64,000 bases of DNA from Mauremys mutica (Eukaryota; Chordata; Testudines; Geoemydidae): the NCBI RefSeq assembly GCF_020497125.1, contig NC_059075.1, positions 34,818,003-34,882,002 of the forward strand. Direction: 5' to 3'. Position 1 is the stretch's first letter, and each line of letters opens with the position of its first letter. Shown one piece after another: positions 10,102 to 23,709 of this stretch. The notes below the pieces were generated by a model that saw nothing but the letters and a program-made list of their open reading frames with translations, did no database searches and was not told where the DNA came from. The position numbers were made by a program, and so were the translations under genes.

Positions 10102-12844
10102 GTGTCCCATGACAGTGGTACATAATGGGAGATGTAATCCAACCTGGGAGTCCAGTCCATGAAAGAGAATGGGGATATAAGATGCCTGAACTTCAACTGT
10201 TATGAGGCACCACAGCAGCTCAGGCAGACACAGTTCAATGTCACACCAAGCCAAAATTAAATGTTTCAGTACAGATCAAAAATGTCAAAGCAAAATATTT
10301 CATCATTTCCAAATGAAATTTTTCAGAAATTTTTGTTCTGCAACATTTTTTAAAACTTCTACTTTTTATCACAATTCAAGAGGAAAACACACATTGAAAT
10401 ATCAGAATTTTCTACAGAAATTCCAGTTTTCAACTAGCTCTAATTGTCAGAAAGCTCTGAAAGATGCCCATGTTCCAGTGGCAGGAGAAGGATCTTAGTC
10501 CTGTAAGATTAAGGTTTCTGGAAAATTCCCAGACAGCTGGGAAGAGTAAGGGTTAGAAGAAGACATGGGTCTCCTGCAGCATTCAGAGAAGCTAATCACT
10601 AGTTCGTAGGGCTGTAATTTTAGTGGTGTTTATGTTAATAATGAAAATGCCATATATATTAACGTTCCTTATAATAAAAAAACTCCCACATGAACTTTAT
10701 AGATATGATTCTCTAGTTTTGTGCTTCCTTCCCCCATTCTTACATTAAATATTTACCTGTATTTGAAAGGTGGGCTTGGCAAATACAACCATCAGCCCAC
10801 CAGGACCTCCTGCAAACACCAGCAAGGGTAGATGCACATTGTAAATCAACGCACTCAACTCTGCTCTACTTTATAACTACTGAGCTGCTTATTGAAATTT
10901 ATCCTCTCTTAGACTTTCTTTATTGACAATTTCAATAAGGAATACCAATTAATTAAAAAGAGACTTTTTTTAAACACTGTATAGAAGAATATTGGGGACT
11001 TAGTCCATTGTTTTGAAGCCGGAAGGTCCTAATTATATTCTGGACAGTAAAAAACCAAGTGAAGTTCTAGCCAGTACCCAAAGCACAATGAACTTGACAC
11101 AGAGCAGTTCAATGTACTGGCTTTCATGAGACTGTAATAGTTCTCGTAGCATCAGGGTGCATCTTAGTCTCTATCCAAGATGACATATTAATCCTGAGTT
11201 TCTCCCTCACATTAATTAAAGAAATGTTAACCCCTGACCTGCGTGTGGGAGGGCCTCTTCATCAACAGTCAAATCTGTTCCAAAGGCTTTTGTATCACTG
11301 GTGGAGGATCAATAACAAGCTCAGACTGAATTGTGGTAGATGGTCAGGTAGGAAAAAGGTTAACATCAAGGATAATATTTTCCCCGTCTGTTCTTTTCCC
11401 TTCAACATTCGAATAGTTAATGGTCTCCTTCAAACTCACCCCCCACTTATATTTGATGATGCTCACTAATGAAGGAACTTTTTGCAGAGCAGTAGCTAGC
11501 AAACTGTTTTGAATATCAATGCCTAGGGGTGCTGAAGAGAAAGCAACAAGTGACAGCACAGCCCATTTGACTTTTCCTTTCCCCCGCCCTCCTATTAGAG
11601 CTCCTAAGCACATCAAGGTTAAATATTAAGCACTCAAATGATGCAATAGGCTTGACAGAGTGATCTTTTTAAATAAAGGCTACAAAAATTTAAATTAATT
11701 TCACGCTGACAAAGGATGTCAGACTGACAACCCTGCACGACAAAGTAATTCACAGAATGGATAGCATAGGTGGCATCAGAGCAACCTTCCACTACTCTGA
11801 CCTGCTGATGTGCCTGAAACCTGGAGGATCACTTCTTTAGGTTAAAATGAGAGGCTCTGTATCCACAACTCATGCAGCCCGTGACTTCTCTACTCAGACT
11901 ACCAAAGTGAAATTTCTCAACTTTGCGATGTGGATGACTCTATATCAGATGTAAAAGTGAATAACTAGAGCAGTTTCAACACACGGGGGAAAAAAACCCA
12001 TTCCTTTTTAATACAGATTGCAAAGGTGTTTGATGATGGCATTTTTTACTTAGGTGGCTGACGTTGATCGATTCTTTCAATCAATGTGTTGCTATCTAGT
12101 TTAATGTGCTGAAAGGAGAGATAATGCTGTACAGTCAGCTTCTGGAATAAGGAGATTCAACTGCCCATTCATGCAGGAGCATCTCCTTCACACATGCCAA
12201 GAAGGGGGACCATAAGCAGTGGCCATAGAAGTCTTTCTTCTTAGCCAGAAGGGATGTGTTGGACAAGAGCCATCAGCAACAAGTGAATTCTCTGTAGCTA
12301 CCTCTTCTCTATAAGCAGTTTGCTAGATGAATTCTCTGAGACAAGCCAAGTGGAAACATAAGATGCCTGTTTAGTTTAAAATCCATTCTGCTCTGTTAAT
12401 CCAGATATCAGTCCAAAGGTTTTTTTCTTCCTTAGCAGTAAACCTCAAGAAAATGAAAGTTCTGAATAATTAGAGAGGCATAACAAAATGTAAACAAAAC
12501 TTGGGGAGAGATTAAATTAACCTCATAAAATGTTTTTCCTATTCCCACAGCTCTGCGCGCGGGGGGCGGAGGGAGAAGATCAGACTATTAGTTTTTGATC
12601 ATCTTCCAATTTTCTTTTCCCCAAGCATGTGGCAGTGGAATACAGGAACATGACACATACTTGCAAACAGCTTTCTCCAGCAGCTGTGTTACTTTGCTTG
12701 TATTCACAGGGGCCTGTTCAACTACAGCATGCCTAAGAATGACAAAGTTGGTAACTAGAGAACATGGCTAAGACACATATGGTGGGCACCTGACACAGTT
12801 AAGGCTTTTTCTTCCTTGTTCTAACTGGTATTTTCATTTAAATG

Positions 12845-12879
<35 letters not shown>

Positions 12880-13425
12880 ATATTTTACACCTTAAAGATC
12901 TCTAAGGAGAAATGTTACACTGAGATCCAAAGGCTATGAGGAGAAACCATAATTCCAGTTGTGGAGTTGAAAGGGATCTAAACGCCCCTTTTGGGAGTAT
13001 AAGAACATGCTAAAGAAAGAGATATTTCGCAACACTATTCAATCCTCCCACATGAATTTTCAAAACGAAGAGTTACCAGTGGGTGCAGTGGCTATATTAC
13101 ATATAAGGAAAAGATAGTGTTCACCGAAACACTGTAAAGAACATTTGGAGTTCAACTATGAAATCTTTCCAGTGTGTATATCATAGATATAGTAACAGAT
13201 GATACCAGTAGAAGCAAATAGACAATATTGCATAAAATGAGTAGGGAAAAGGGAATACTGTCCAGGATCCCAAGAGAAATAAGATAGGCAATATCTTTGC
13301 GATGAGTCAAGGATGTGTGTGAAGCATCTCTTGCCTAACTTGGATGTGACTTTTTACAGAAACTGCTGCTGTGTATAATGTCTGATGGTGCTGCACAACC
13401 TGTAGCTGTTCTGGTGTTTGCGTGC
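10102..13425. other. No recognisable gene
   Basis: About 3.3 kb of unique-looking AT-rich DNA. It contains one GA microsatellite (listed separately) and a CpG-bearing GCGCGCGGGGGGCGG patch near 12555-12570. No frame shows a family motif. Confidence 0.4.
12849..12876. repeat. (GA)n microsatellite
   Basis: About 14 uninterrupted GA dinucleotides. Confidence 0.9.
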
Positions 13426-14190
13426 TGTGATGGACTCAGACCAGAAGGGTATAAAAGAGTACTGGAAGGCAAATATATCAGCCTCAGGTCCCTGTTCCCT
13501 GGGTATCCAAACAAAGGCTACTCCAGGACAATCAAGACACCTGACGCCAATTAATCAGTTAAGGTAGTTAGGCTAATGCAGGCACCTGACTCCAATTAAC
13601 TGGAAAAGGGTCAGTTAAGGCCGTTAGGCTAACGGAGACAGCTGGAACTAATCAAGGTCCCACTCATACTGCTTAAAAGCTCTCCTTCCAGTGCCCTCAA
13701 GAAAGCCCAGGTGGAAGGAGCTGGAGGAGAGGAAGTGTTGCTGAATCCTAAGCTAAAGGTGCAGCTAGGAAAAGGGGACCATGGGGAAGTGGCCCAGGGA
13801 ATCAAAGCAGCACCAGTGGTGAAGGGGAAGCCACCAACAGCTGCTGCTGCTGCTATTAGGGTCCCTGTCCTGGAACCTGGAGTAGAGACTTGGCCTGGGT
13901 TCCTCCCACCCCCTTGCTCTACCGCAACCCTCTGAGAATGGGAAGCAGGCCTAGGTCTAGGCAGGAGGCAGGACTGCACCTACTAAACTCTAAGGAACAA
14001 AAAAGGCTGTGGGGTATTTCCCCTTCCCACCTCCCATACTGGTCTGTGATGAAAGTAGCTCAATAAAGCTGAGACCTTTGCCGCTACACAAATAAAGGGA
14101 GGTCACATTGAGGCCTTAGCAAGCTTCTGAGGCCACTGAATCTGCCTGGAAGTGCAGGACCCACCAATACAGGCTCAGAACTTTGTCACA
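13426..14190 (+). mobile_element. Solo LTR, 765 bp, with 4-bp target duplication
   Basis: Begins TGTGATGGACTC and ends CTTTGTCACA. GTGC precedes it (13422-13425) and GTGC follows it (14191-14194), a perfect 4-bp target duplication of LTR-retroelement type. TATA-like boxes are TATAAAAG (13450-13457) and TTAAAAG (13673-13679); the second is better placed. Poly(A) signals AATAAA lie at 14062-14067 and 14091-14096. A short GCTGCTGCTGCTGC run is inside. The family differs from the TGTGACA LTRs in this window. No internal retroviral sequence adjoins, so it is a recombination product. Confidence 0.75.
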
Positions 14191-17100
14191 GTGCCTATTA
14201 GCTATGAAATATTTTTTTAATAAACGTTTTGGAAAGTGAAAACCCAGAATGGTTCCATTTGATCATAAAATTCAGCCAGATGGTAGGATGAACAGGGATC
14301 GTATTTCTGACAGATATCAAACTTATTCAGAGAGGAGTTTTTCACTGAGGCAGTGGTTCTGCACTCAATTACTTTAAACACTAAATGGCACACATCCCAT
14401 TGCATACAAGTCCTATTGTATGCATATTGTCAGGTTATACATATCACGAAAACTCATATTCAAAAGGTAGTCCAAGGACCTCTGACTCAGTGATGGCACC
14501 AATAAATGCTGGACACCCTTAACTTTCTCCCTTTTTAATGCTGTTTGTAGGGAAGCATATTAACTAAAGGATTTGGTTTTGACTGCACCTCCATTGGGGA
14601 AGTCAATATCCCCTTTCTCTGTGGCTTGCAAGTAAATTCTGTACCTAGCCCTGTGTACTCAGAAGCACCAATAGAGATCCACATGAGGAAAGGGAACAAA
14701 AACAGCAGGTGCCAGTGTTGATGGACCTGCATGCTTCTTTTGATGCTAGCATCAACCTGTTGATAGTACTCAACCACTTACTAGACATATACAATGTTTT
14801 TGTGCATGGAATGTGAGTTACTAAACAAGTTGTTTCCCAAGCCCTGTTGGGGAGAACCCTGCTATTGAGGCAGTTAATCAAACAAGAGAGACCAAAATAG
14901 GTGAGAGAGCCCCTTTGTAGATAGCACAATACACACAAACAGAATTAATTCGTGTCAGTTTAACAAGATACATTGAAAGTACAGGAAGCTAAAGGGATAC
15001 TGCTTATATCTTTCTCTCCCCCACCCCCAGCCAAGGGAAGGAACTCAGTATGTTTAAATCTTGGCTTTATGCACCTAGTAAAATCTAATATGCTTCCTTA
15101 TACAAAACAGAAAAGGGAAACCTTTAAAAATATCTGAAAATTTTCCTTGGTTTGCTTATGGTTTACAATCTCTGTTCCCTTCTTCCACTTACATTCTCCC
15201 TCTGAGGGGCTCAAAGCCTCAATAACTAGTTTAGATCATACTATTGGACCTTCTTCCAACACCAGTATCCCATGCAGACACCGATGTCAGATTTCTAAGT
15301 GGCAGCTGTTGTCTGGGGCCCAAAAGATCAGCTTCCCAGGGAAGGAGAAATCAGCTACATGGAGTCTGGGTATAGCCTAAGTTTAACTTCTTTAATTTAC
15401 ACAAATACACTAGACATGTAATGTATATAGGGAAATCCCTTAAAATATTTTTTTCTATACAATCTGTTTATATACCAAATAAGCTTTTGAAACTAACATC
15501 ACATTATGTTGCCATCCCATGAGAATAGCTGTCTACATATTTCTGTCACAAGCTCTAATGGTTACATTACCATCTTATCTTTTATTTTGTTCTTAAAACC
15601 TAGAAATATGCAACAGTGAATGCCTATATAGGAATTTATTGTATTCTCATAATCCCACACAGAAGGCTTCCAGGGCTACACTGATTCTAGATTTTTTTGT
15701 ACTCCATTTCAGCTGAATATACAATGTTATTTAGAAAGAGATTCTTCAGATTAATTTGAACTGCATTTATTTTATATTTTGAGCAGGAGTTTGCCCTCTT
15801 TCTCACTGGCACACTTACCTATTCATTAAACAGTTTTGCCTAATGCAACTGCCCTTACTCATGTCCTTGCCCCCTACATTTCTAGGCAGCTAACTAAACA
15901 AAGGTGGGTGCTAGATAATAAGCCCAGATAATAATCTGAAAGAATTTACTTTCTGAGTGAGGGTAATCAAATCTCATGTTACAGAATACAAGTATCTTAG
16001 CTTCATAGGTTTGGAAGAATTGTTTTGTCCCAGCACAGCATTGTATAATTGGCATGGAAATGGGGTTTCACGGCCTACTTTAGATTTGGGTAATAAACTA
16101 CTGTTAGAGGCAGGGTATTAAATCTCGTGGAACTTCATCTGGTCTGATTTGGTCAAATTGTCTGTTCCTGTGGATTAGACCACATCCCTATACACAGTAT
16201 CATCCATGAGATGACCCAAAGATAGTCAGTTCTCCTTGTGTTAAGATCCAAGGGGTTGGATCGGTGTTCACCAGGGACTTGGTTAGGCAGTCTCTCAAGG
16301 CTACCCAGGGAGAGGAAGGTTTTGGGGGGAAAGAGGGTGTTCCAGACACTGAGGAATCTGGATGGTAGCAGCAAGACCAGATCTAAGCTGGTAATTGAGC
16401 TTAGAGTTTCTCATGCAGGTCCCCCACATCTGTACCCTAAAGTTCAGAGTGGGGAAGGAACCTTGACAATCACAAGTTATAAAAATATCACATTTCATAA
16501 CAGATGTCCAAAATTATCCAATTATTTTTATCACCAATATAGTCTGGATATTTTATCTACTCTTTTTATTGCTCTCAGCAGAGTATTTTCAATAGCAATA
16601 TAACATCACGGAGTAAACATTAATCCTCTGAACAGGCACTCAGCAGTATTTAAGGTGTGCTTCATTTTCAAATTTTTTCATGAAAACTCTCATTTTGGTT
16701 TGCATCCATTCATGGATATTGCTCTTTCTTAGCACTATTCAATAATGGCACTGTCAGGGTATCCCACACTTGGTAATGGAAGTACCAGTATAAAAGCAAG
16801 AAATTATATTTAAGAGGAGAGATACACTTTCACTGCTAGGATCAGCAGCATTCCACCTTCCATGTGTAAAGAATGATTTTTAGGATGTTGAGTTTTCAGA
16901 GGGGAAAAATAGCAAAATAATGTTCTATACCTCAGTATTTAATCTATAATACATGACTGGGAGCTAATCCTTTTGGGCTTATCAACACACCATTAACTAA
17001 ATTATCAGATACATTCATTTACCTGATCCATTTAAAACATTTTCTTTTTAACAAAAAGATATTGCACAACTCAGCATTTAAAAAAAAAATCACATACATT

Positions 17101-17522
17101 AAACTCATAAAGTTTTCCATACCAGCAATAGACAAATCTGAAAAGGATGAGATGGTTTAATTTAGTTTGACAAAATGTCCAAAAGTTTTGGGACAATATT
17201 TTCAAGATTGGGCTCTGAAGTAAGGCACCCACAGTGAGGCATTTAAAGCACTGCAGGAAATGTAGCCAAACATCTTCCATGCGTTTACTTTTCAATTTAA
17301 TATACATAGTCTAATTGTTTTGCAAACCTTTACTCCATGTTGTCCTTAAAGCCCTACACTATACTTAATTTTGAACTTAATTATTTTTACTCGTCATTAG
17401 ATTTCCAGCACCAAAAAGAACTATACCACTTTACAGTTAAAAATAGAGAGGCATGGTTCCTGTCGAAGATATTACAACCTAATGATAATGAATTATGCAT
17501 GATTAAATTCCTGCAAAGCTCA
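14191..17522. other. No recognisable gene
   Basis: About 3.3 kb of AT-rich DNA without convincing frames. The 121-codon frame at 16238-16603 has no motif and is treated as chance. Confidence 0.4.
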
Positions 17523-17791
17523 AACCATAATCCCTAGCTTCAAGTACCCTAACCATAGGAACCATAACCCTAGCTACAAATACTGTATCCATAGGAACAC
17601 TAGATCCAAGTAACCTAAGCACAGAAATCCAAACTCAAAAATCCCTACCCATAGGAACTCTAACCCTAGCTACAAGTACCCTACCTATAGGAACCCTAAC
17701 ACTAGGGTGGGGAGTCCTACCCATAGAAACCCTAACCCTAGGATGGAGATCCCTTCCCGTAGGAATCCTAACCCTGCTCCAAGTACCATAC
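17523..17791. repeat. Telomere-like 36-bp minisatellite, left part
   Basis: About seven units of ACCCATAGGAACCCTAACCC-TAG plus a variable 13-bp tail (CTCCAAGTACCCT or GGTGGGGAGTCCT). The array is broken off at 17791 by an LTR and continues at 18619. The core CCCTAACCCTAG equals two vertebrate telomeric hexamers. Confidence 0.85.
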
Positions 17792-18618
17792 TGTGACATA
17801 CTGTACCTAAAATAGTAACTTTGATACTCATCTGTATCATACATCATTTGGATATAGTTAGAATATTTTGTATAAAGGATGCCTTGTAAGATACCATATA
17901 AAAGGGACATTGGCATCATGAGACCCTGCCACCCAGCCTGAAGACAACAAGAATGCTGGGAAGAAAGACTTTGACCTGACCTGAGGAGATTGGTCCCAGT
18001 CTGAGAAGGAAATTTAGCCTGTGTATTAAGAACTGAGTTGTGTGTAACATTTATTAGGGTGAGGAAAACTGCTTGATTCAAATCTTGCTTAGTCTGATAA
18101 AGTTTAGAATTTAGACTGTGATTTGACTTTTATTTGTTTCATAACCATCTTTGTCCTATATGCCTACCACTTATAATCACTTAAAATCTATCTTTTTGCA
18201 GTTAATAAACTTATCTTAATGTTTTATTCTTAACAGTGAGTTTGTCTAAAGTGTGTAGGGAATCTGCTCAGATTACAAAGGCTGGTGCATGTCCACTATT
18301 ATTTGACAATGTGGTGAACTAATTAATGAGCTTGCATTGTTCCGGAGAAGGTCTTGAGCAGTGTAAGATAGTATATTTCTGGGGTGCAAGGCTGGGGGTG
18401 GGGGGAGATTTGCTGGCGTCTCCCTCTGTACAGTTCATGAGTGGCTTGGAGAGCATTCATGCAACTTAGCTGGGTGTGCTCTGCATACTGGTGGCTGAGT
18501 GATGATAGTATCTGGAGGGATTTGCTGATTGTCACTAGTGAGAGACACCCCAGGCTGGACATTTAAGGGAGCACACTGGTCCCAGAGTTCCAGGTTGTAC
18601 CCTGGGTATCCCATCACA
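17792..18618 (+). mobile_element. Solo LTR, 827 bp, inserted in the minisatellite
   Basis: Starts TGTGACATACTG and ends CCCATCACA. It is flanked by CATAC (17787-17791) and CTTAC (18619-18623), a 5-bp target duplication with one mismatch. It contains GCCTTGTAAGATACC (17881-17895), a TATA box CATATAAAAG (17895-17904) and the poly(A) signal AATAAA (18204-18209). Its neighbours on both sides are the same tandem array, so the insertion point is exact. It belongs to the same family as 1244-2355, 32340-33180 (minus) and 57774-58106. Confidence 0.85.
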
Positions 18619-19716
18619 CTTACCCATAGAAACCCCAATCCAAGGGAGGTGAACCCTACCCATAGGAATCCTAGCCCTAGGGTGGGGACCCAGACCAATC
18701 GGAACTCTAACCATAGCTCTAAGTATTATACCCATAGGAACCCTAACCCCATGGTCTGGAACCCTACTCTTAGGAACCCTAACCCTAGAGTGGGGAGCTC
18801 TTCCCATCGAAACCCTAATCCTAGTTCAAAGTACCCTATGCACAGAAACCTAACCCTAGGGTGGGGAGCTCTACCCATCGGAACCATAGCCCTAAGGAGG
18901 GGAGTCCTACCCATAGGAACCCTAGCTCTAAGTACCCTTAACATAGGAACTCTAACCCTAGCTGCAAGAACCCTACCCACAGGATCCCTAACCCATTGGT
19001 GGGGAGCCCTATCCCTAGGATCCCTATCCCTAGAACCAAGTACCCTACCCTTAGGAACCTTAACCCAAGGTCTGGCAGTCCTACCTATAGGAACCCTAAC
19101 CCTAGTTTGAAGTACCCTACCCGTTGGAACACTAACCCTATGTTGGGGAGCCCTAACATAGGAACCCTAATGCTGGCTCCAAGCACCATTAGGAACCTTA
19201 ACCCTACCACAAAATATCATACCCACAGGAATCCTAACCATATGTCTGGGAGCCCTACTAATAGAAATCCTAATCCTAGCTCCAAGTACCCTGAACGTAG
19301 GAACTGTAACCCTAGCTGCCAGAATCCTACCCAACGGACCCTACCCCTAGGGAGAGAAGCCCTACCCATAGGAACCCTGATTTTAGGGCAGGGATCGCTA
19401 TCCCTAAACCCTATTCCTAACACCAAGTACCATTCCCATAGAAACCCTAACTCTAGTGCGGGGAGCCCTACCCATAAGAACTGCAGCTCTAGTTCCAAGT
19501 ACTCTCTCCATAGGAACTCCAACCTTAGGACTGGAAATTGTACCCATAGGAAACATAGCCCTAGCTCTAAGTACGTTAACCCTGGCTCCAAGTACTGTAC
19601 CCATAGGAACCCTAACTCTAGGGTGCGGAGTCCTATTGGAATCCTAACTGTAGCTCCAAATACACTACTCACAGGAACCCTAACCCAAGTTCCAACCCTA
19701 AATCCTCATTTGGAAA
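18619..19716. repeat. Telomere-like 36-bp minisatellite, main part
   Basis: About 30 degenerate units, often alternating between a CTCCAAGTACCCT tail and a GGTGGGGAGCCCT tail, so that a 72-bp higher-order unit is visible in places. Because 36 is divisible by three, several frames stay open over long stretches: 193 codons (18529-19110), 246 codons (18996-19736) and shadows on the other strand. Their proteins are 12-residue periodic (THRNPNPRVGSP-like). No start context, domain or conservation of one frame is seen, so they are not called as genes. Confidence 0.9.
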
Positions 19717-22700
19717 CCAATTTTCCATATTGTTGATCAACCAGTAGAATAATTTAAAATCCATGGAAATTGCTGGGTGCTCAGCACTTCCTAAAATTAT
19801 ATTTCTGTTTAGATGTATTTCACTGCACTTGGAAGCCTCACTATAGGCTATCATCTTTGAAATTCTTGACCTCCGTGCTTACTGAAAGCATGTTTGATTT
19901 ACAGTAGTCACTTGGGTCAGTAGAATAGGGCTGAAGACTATGTTAGATAAAGCTTTTTATGAGTTTTCTGCTACTTTGTGATTTCAATCTAGCTGGAAAT
20001 AAGATGCCCCTATCAAATTATTTTTCATCTACAGAGTTCCTAAGGGCAGAGCCTCAGGGCAAAGACAAAGAATGGGGAAAAAACAAGATTATTCTCCTCC
20101 CCTCCCCAAATGCTAACACATTTTGGTTCAAGTTTGATCTAATCCAGTCCATACCTAGGTCAGAGCAGTTGCAGAATCTTCTTTTCATGGGCTCTGATTT
20201 GGAAAGAAATACTATGAGCAAGATTTGTTTCAACATTATCATTTCTTCTGGAAAAAAAAATATATATATATTGTTTTTGCACTGTTTTCTGTTTAGTTTT
20301 GTTGTACTTCATTCTGCTCTATCAAAATTCATTACTCTTTATTATTTTTTTCTGCCCAAACAAGAGGACTTGACTTTTTCATGGTTTGATGAAAACATTT
20401 TATCAATGTGTGTGGGTGGCCTGAATAGAAAATACTTGTCCATTTCTAGTGGAATTGCCCCCCCATACCCCACCTCAGCTGTAGTTCAAACAAGGACAGT
20501 TCCTGTGGCCACTAGGTGTCCTCTTTTTGACAGCTAATGATGAAAGGCAGTCTTGAATCTTGATTTCCTCTCCAGACTGTGGAGAGCTGATGGTCTGGGT
20601 TAGGGGGTTGACACTGAACACAAGATAAGTGGCACTGACTGGCAACAGCAGAAATACGTGGTCATGACTCCCGTTAATCTAGCTAAAACACAAAATAGAA
20701 AAGAATTGGACATTTCTCTAAAAGAATTACAACACTACACTCGCTTGGAAAGACAGTTTAACCAACTATCCTGAACTGGGAGATTTGCTGCTCAGCTCTT
20801 CACATTTGTATATCCTTCTTACTTAAAGGAAAACTAAGTCAATTGAGATCACAATGTGGTTGTAGTCCTACCACCAGTTTCATCAGTATAGAAACTGTAC
20901 TAATCTACATTAAAGTGTAAGTTATAACTCAGAGTTTGAATTGAATTAAACACCCAGAAATTTGGGTATTTATATAAATTATCCAAAGTGGTGTGGAGTG
21001 GCCTGGGATATGGGAAATCCAGGTACAAGTATTAGCTTTGTCTGACTGACACCAGAGTTCTCACCAGATCACTCCAAGTCAGGTTCTCTCTCTTTCAACC
21101 AAAAACCTTCCCAGTGAAAATTACATGGGAACTGATAGGTCTCCACAAATTGTTTCGGCTTCAGTGAAAGTTCCAAACAAATCTATGGTTCAGAAATTAT
21201 ATACAGTTATGATAAGTGCTACAGAAAACCTTAAGATAGATGTGCTGGATGAGATTTTCAGTTATGCGCAATTCTACTTCTACTAAAGTAAATAGTAAAA
21301 TTCCCATTGATTTCAATAGGAGCAATAGGCCAATGCTGTGTGGTTTTGTAAATCTCACCCTTTAAATATTATTACGGGCATAGGGTCAGAATTATAAAGG
21401 TATTTAGGTGCCTAAAGATGCAGATATGCACCTAGTGGGATTTTAGAAAATGCTTACATGAGCTAAGCACCTAACTCTTATTGACTTTAAATTTGTCTGC
21501 TGATTTAGAAAATAGTTGCTTCAATAGTTTATCATTCAGTTTGACCCAGTGCATGTTAACTAGCCAATATTTACCACAAGATTTCAGTTAGTTAAACTGA
21601 GTTTCTGAAGCCAAAACAAGAGCTTAAAATAAGTCTTTATGCAAGTCCATTGTTACCTCTTAACTAAAAACAACAAAGAACTATTTGTTACTCCATAGTT
21701 GTGGCTGCATTGAGTTGTTCACTAAAAAAGTTTAAGACATAGGGATGTCTAGCATTTTTTTTCTTATCTTCAGATATTTTATTTAACAGAACAATGCAAG
21801 ACAAATTATTTTGAAATTTAAATGAAGCTGCTGGGACTGGTTACTCCCTATGAATACAAAATGTAATCAGAGAACTGTAGATAGGAAATAAAATAATTTA
21901 AAAAATTTACCAAATCCCTATTGTACTAAAATCCTTTGGTTAAGAGAGTATGCAAAATAAGTCAGTTTAAAGGATAGATACTGGCTCAAGATGAATCAAG
22001 TGAGAAATGTTTCATTTCCAGAATAGCCTCTTGGGATCCAGCATTTTTTGATTCACTTTAACTCACTCTAAATCAAAGGAAAAGGTACATTACAAAACAT
22101 TATCTGATCTGTGAATCATAGTGGGTGAAAAGTATGATTTTTTAAAATGGGAATCAAGAAAGGAGACAAAGGTTGGAATACTTTAAGAATGGATATCTGA
22201 ACGGTGCTGAAGTGGTGAGAATGGAATGGTCCTCAGATATGTTGGCACAAATTAAAAATGGTGCAAAACCTATAAAGTTAATACAAGCAGCTTGATATAG
22301 GCAATGCCATAAACTGTGACTATTCAGTCCCTCATCCTTTGTTAGACTATTTCTGAACAGAAGACAGGATCTACTACAATATGCTAGCTGTATTGTAACT
22401 CTTCCGGATGTAGTAGAGGTATATATTCTAGCTCTCATGATATTTTAAAATGAATGTAGTGCTTGCAAATAGAGCCAATCTGACAACCCAGTGACTTAGA
22501 AGCCTCTGTTTATTCACAGAGCGGGTACAATATGGGCAGCATACTGCTGGCCTGCCACGTTCAGCTATGAAAGTACTCCCCTTGGGTTCTCGTCAATATA
22601 CGCAAATCAGGGGTTATGTGGGTTTGGGGTTGGGGAGGCAAGTGAAGGAAGAGACATGCAAGAGAGAGGATATGGTAGAAAAACTTATCTAATTAGCTGC

Positions 22701-23709
22701 AATAAACAAGTTATAGTAAAATAAATGTCTATAAATCTTGGAAAAAATTGATGCTAAGTTAGATTCTCAGTTAGTGTAAAACAGACTGGCCACCTGAAGA
22801 AGCTGCCATACAGCTGAGCTGCTGATACCGTTTGAATGTTTGATGCACATATGCACCTCAAAGACCATGCCAACACTGTCATACCATAGTCTGACATCGC
22901 ATACTGATACTCTGCCCTAAGACATTTTTAATGTGCCTATCTCAGCAATATATTACTCTAGCTGCAACCATTGTATCTAATGTTAGCTGTTACAAACAGT
23001 AATGAATTGAACCACAGAGAGGTGCAAAACAGCACAACAAACTTCAGCAGTAGATCATTTATCTTACTGGCCTCAGCAGAATTGCAGGTGGTCTTATTTC
23101 CACAAGAGCACACTGCTCTTAAGGAGTTTTTCTGTGTCATTAGCCTTATGCAGGCTTCCTCTCCTGTTAGATATTCAAGTGGATTATAGTTCCTTTCATC
23201 CCTCTTTCACAAAACAGAATTATTACCATATGGTCCACACTAGGCGAAAATCTTCCCATTCCCCATTCCTATTTGTGTTTTCTTTCATTTTCTTAAGATA
23301 AGTACCTGGCAATGGGTCCTGTTCTGTGCTTATCTCACTTTCTTTTATGGTGGGGGAGGAGAATAGAGAGAAAACAAATGGTAGAGCAATTGGTAGTACT
23401 TAGTGCTTTTCTCTACCACAGAACACCTTATAAGAGACTGGGGCTATTACAAGACATTCTTAGCATTCCCCTTTAACTTTCCAGGAAGACAGTGAATGGC
23501 AGAACATGTCTGATGTTCTTTGGGTCCCTACAGAGAACCCAATTTGTATGACCACTGGCAGATTTGGGCAGAATCTACCCAATGCACTAGCCTCATTGTT
23601 TAAAAAAAAATATATCTGTGTGCTCCTGGAGAGCAGAAAAACAGCTTTCTAGAATAGAGCTTAAAGAGGTCAGCTAAGACCAGAACAAAGGAGAAAACAT
23701 TGTTTCAAA
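19717..23709. other. Mostly unique AT-rich DNA
   Basis: No gene-like frame. A TA run lies near 20262-20270. The 192-codon frame at 19959-20537 has no recognisable motif, and neighbouring frames are equally open, so it is not called. One MITE fragment is listed separately. Confidence 0.4.
21384..21486. repeat. Foldback MITE fragment
   Basis: GGGTCAGAATTATAAAGGTATTTAGGTGCCTAAAGAT... matches the left half of the palindromic repeat at 50968-51166. The right half is missing. Confidence 0.5.

Noticed and set aside
17523..19716. True chromosome end or ordinary interstitial telomere
   Set aside because: The CCCTAA core is interspersed in a 36-bp unit, and unique DNA lies on both sides.
18529..19736. 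Frames of 193 and 246 codons as a repeat protein gene
   Set aside because: They follow from the 36-bp unit length. Other frames and the minus strand are open too, and part of one frame runs out of the LTR into the array.
19959..20537. 192-codon plus-strand frame
   Set aside because: AT-rich, Phe/Leu/Ser-rich translation without any recognisable domain, and adjacent frames are similar. Not supportable without homology or expression.
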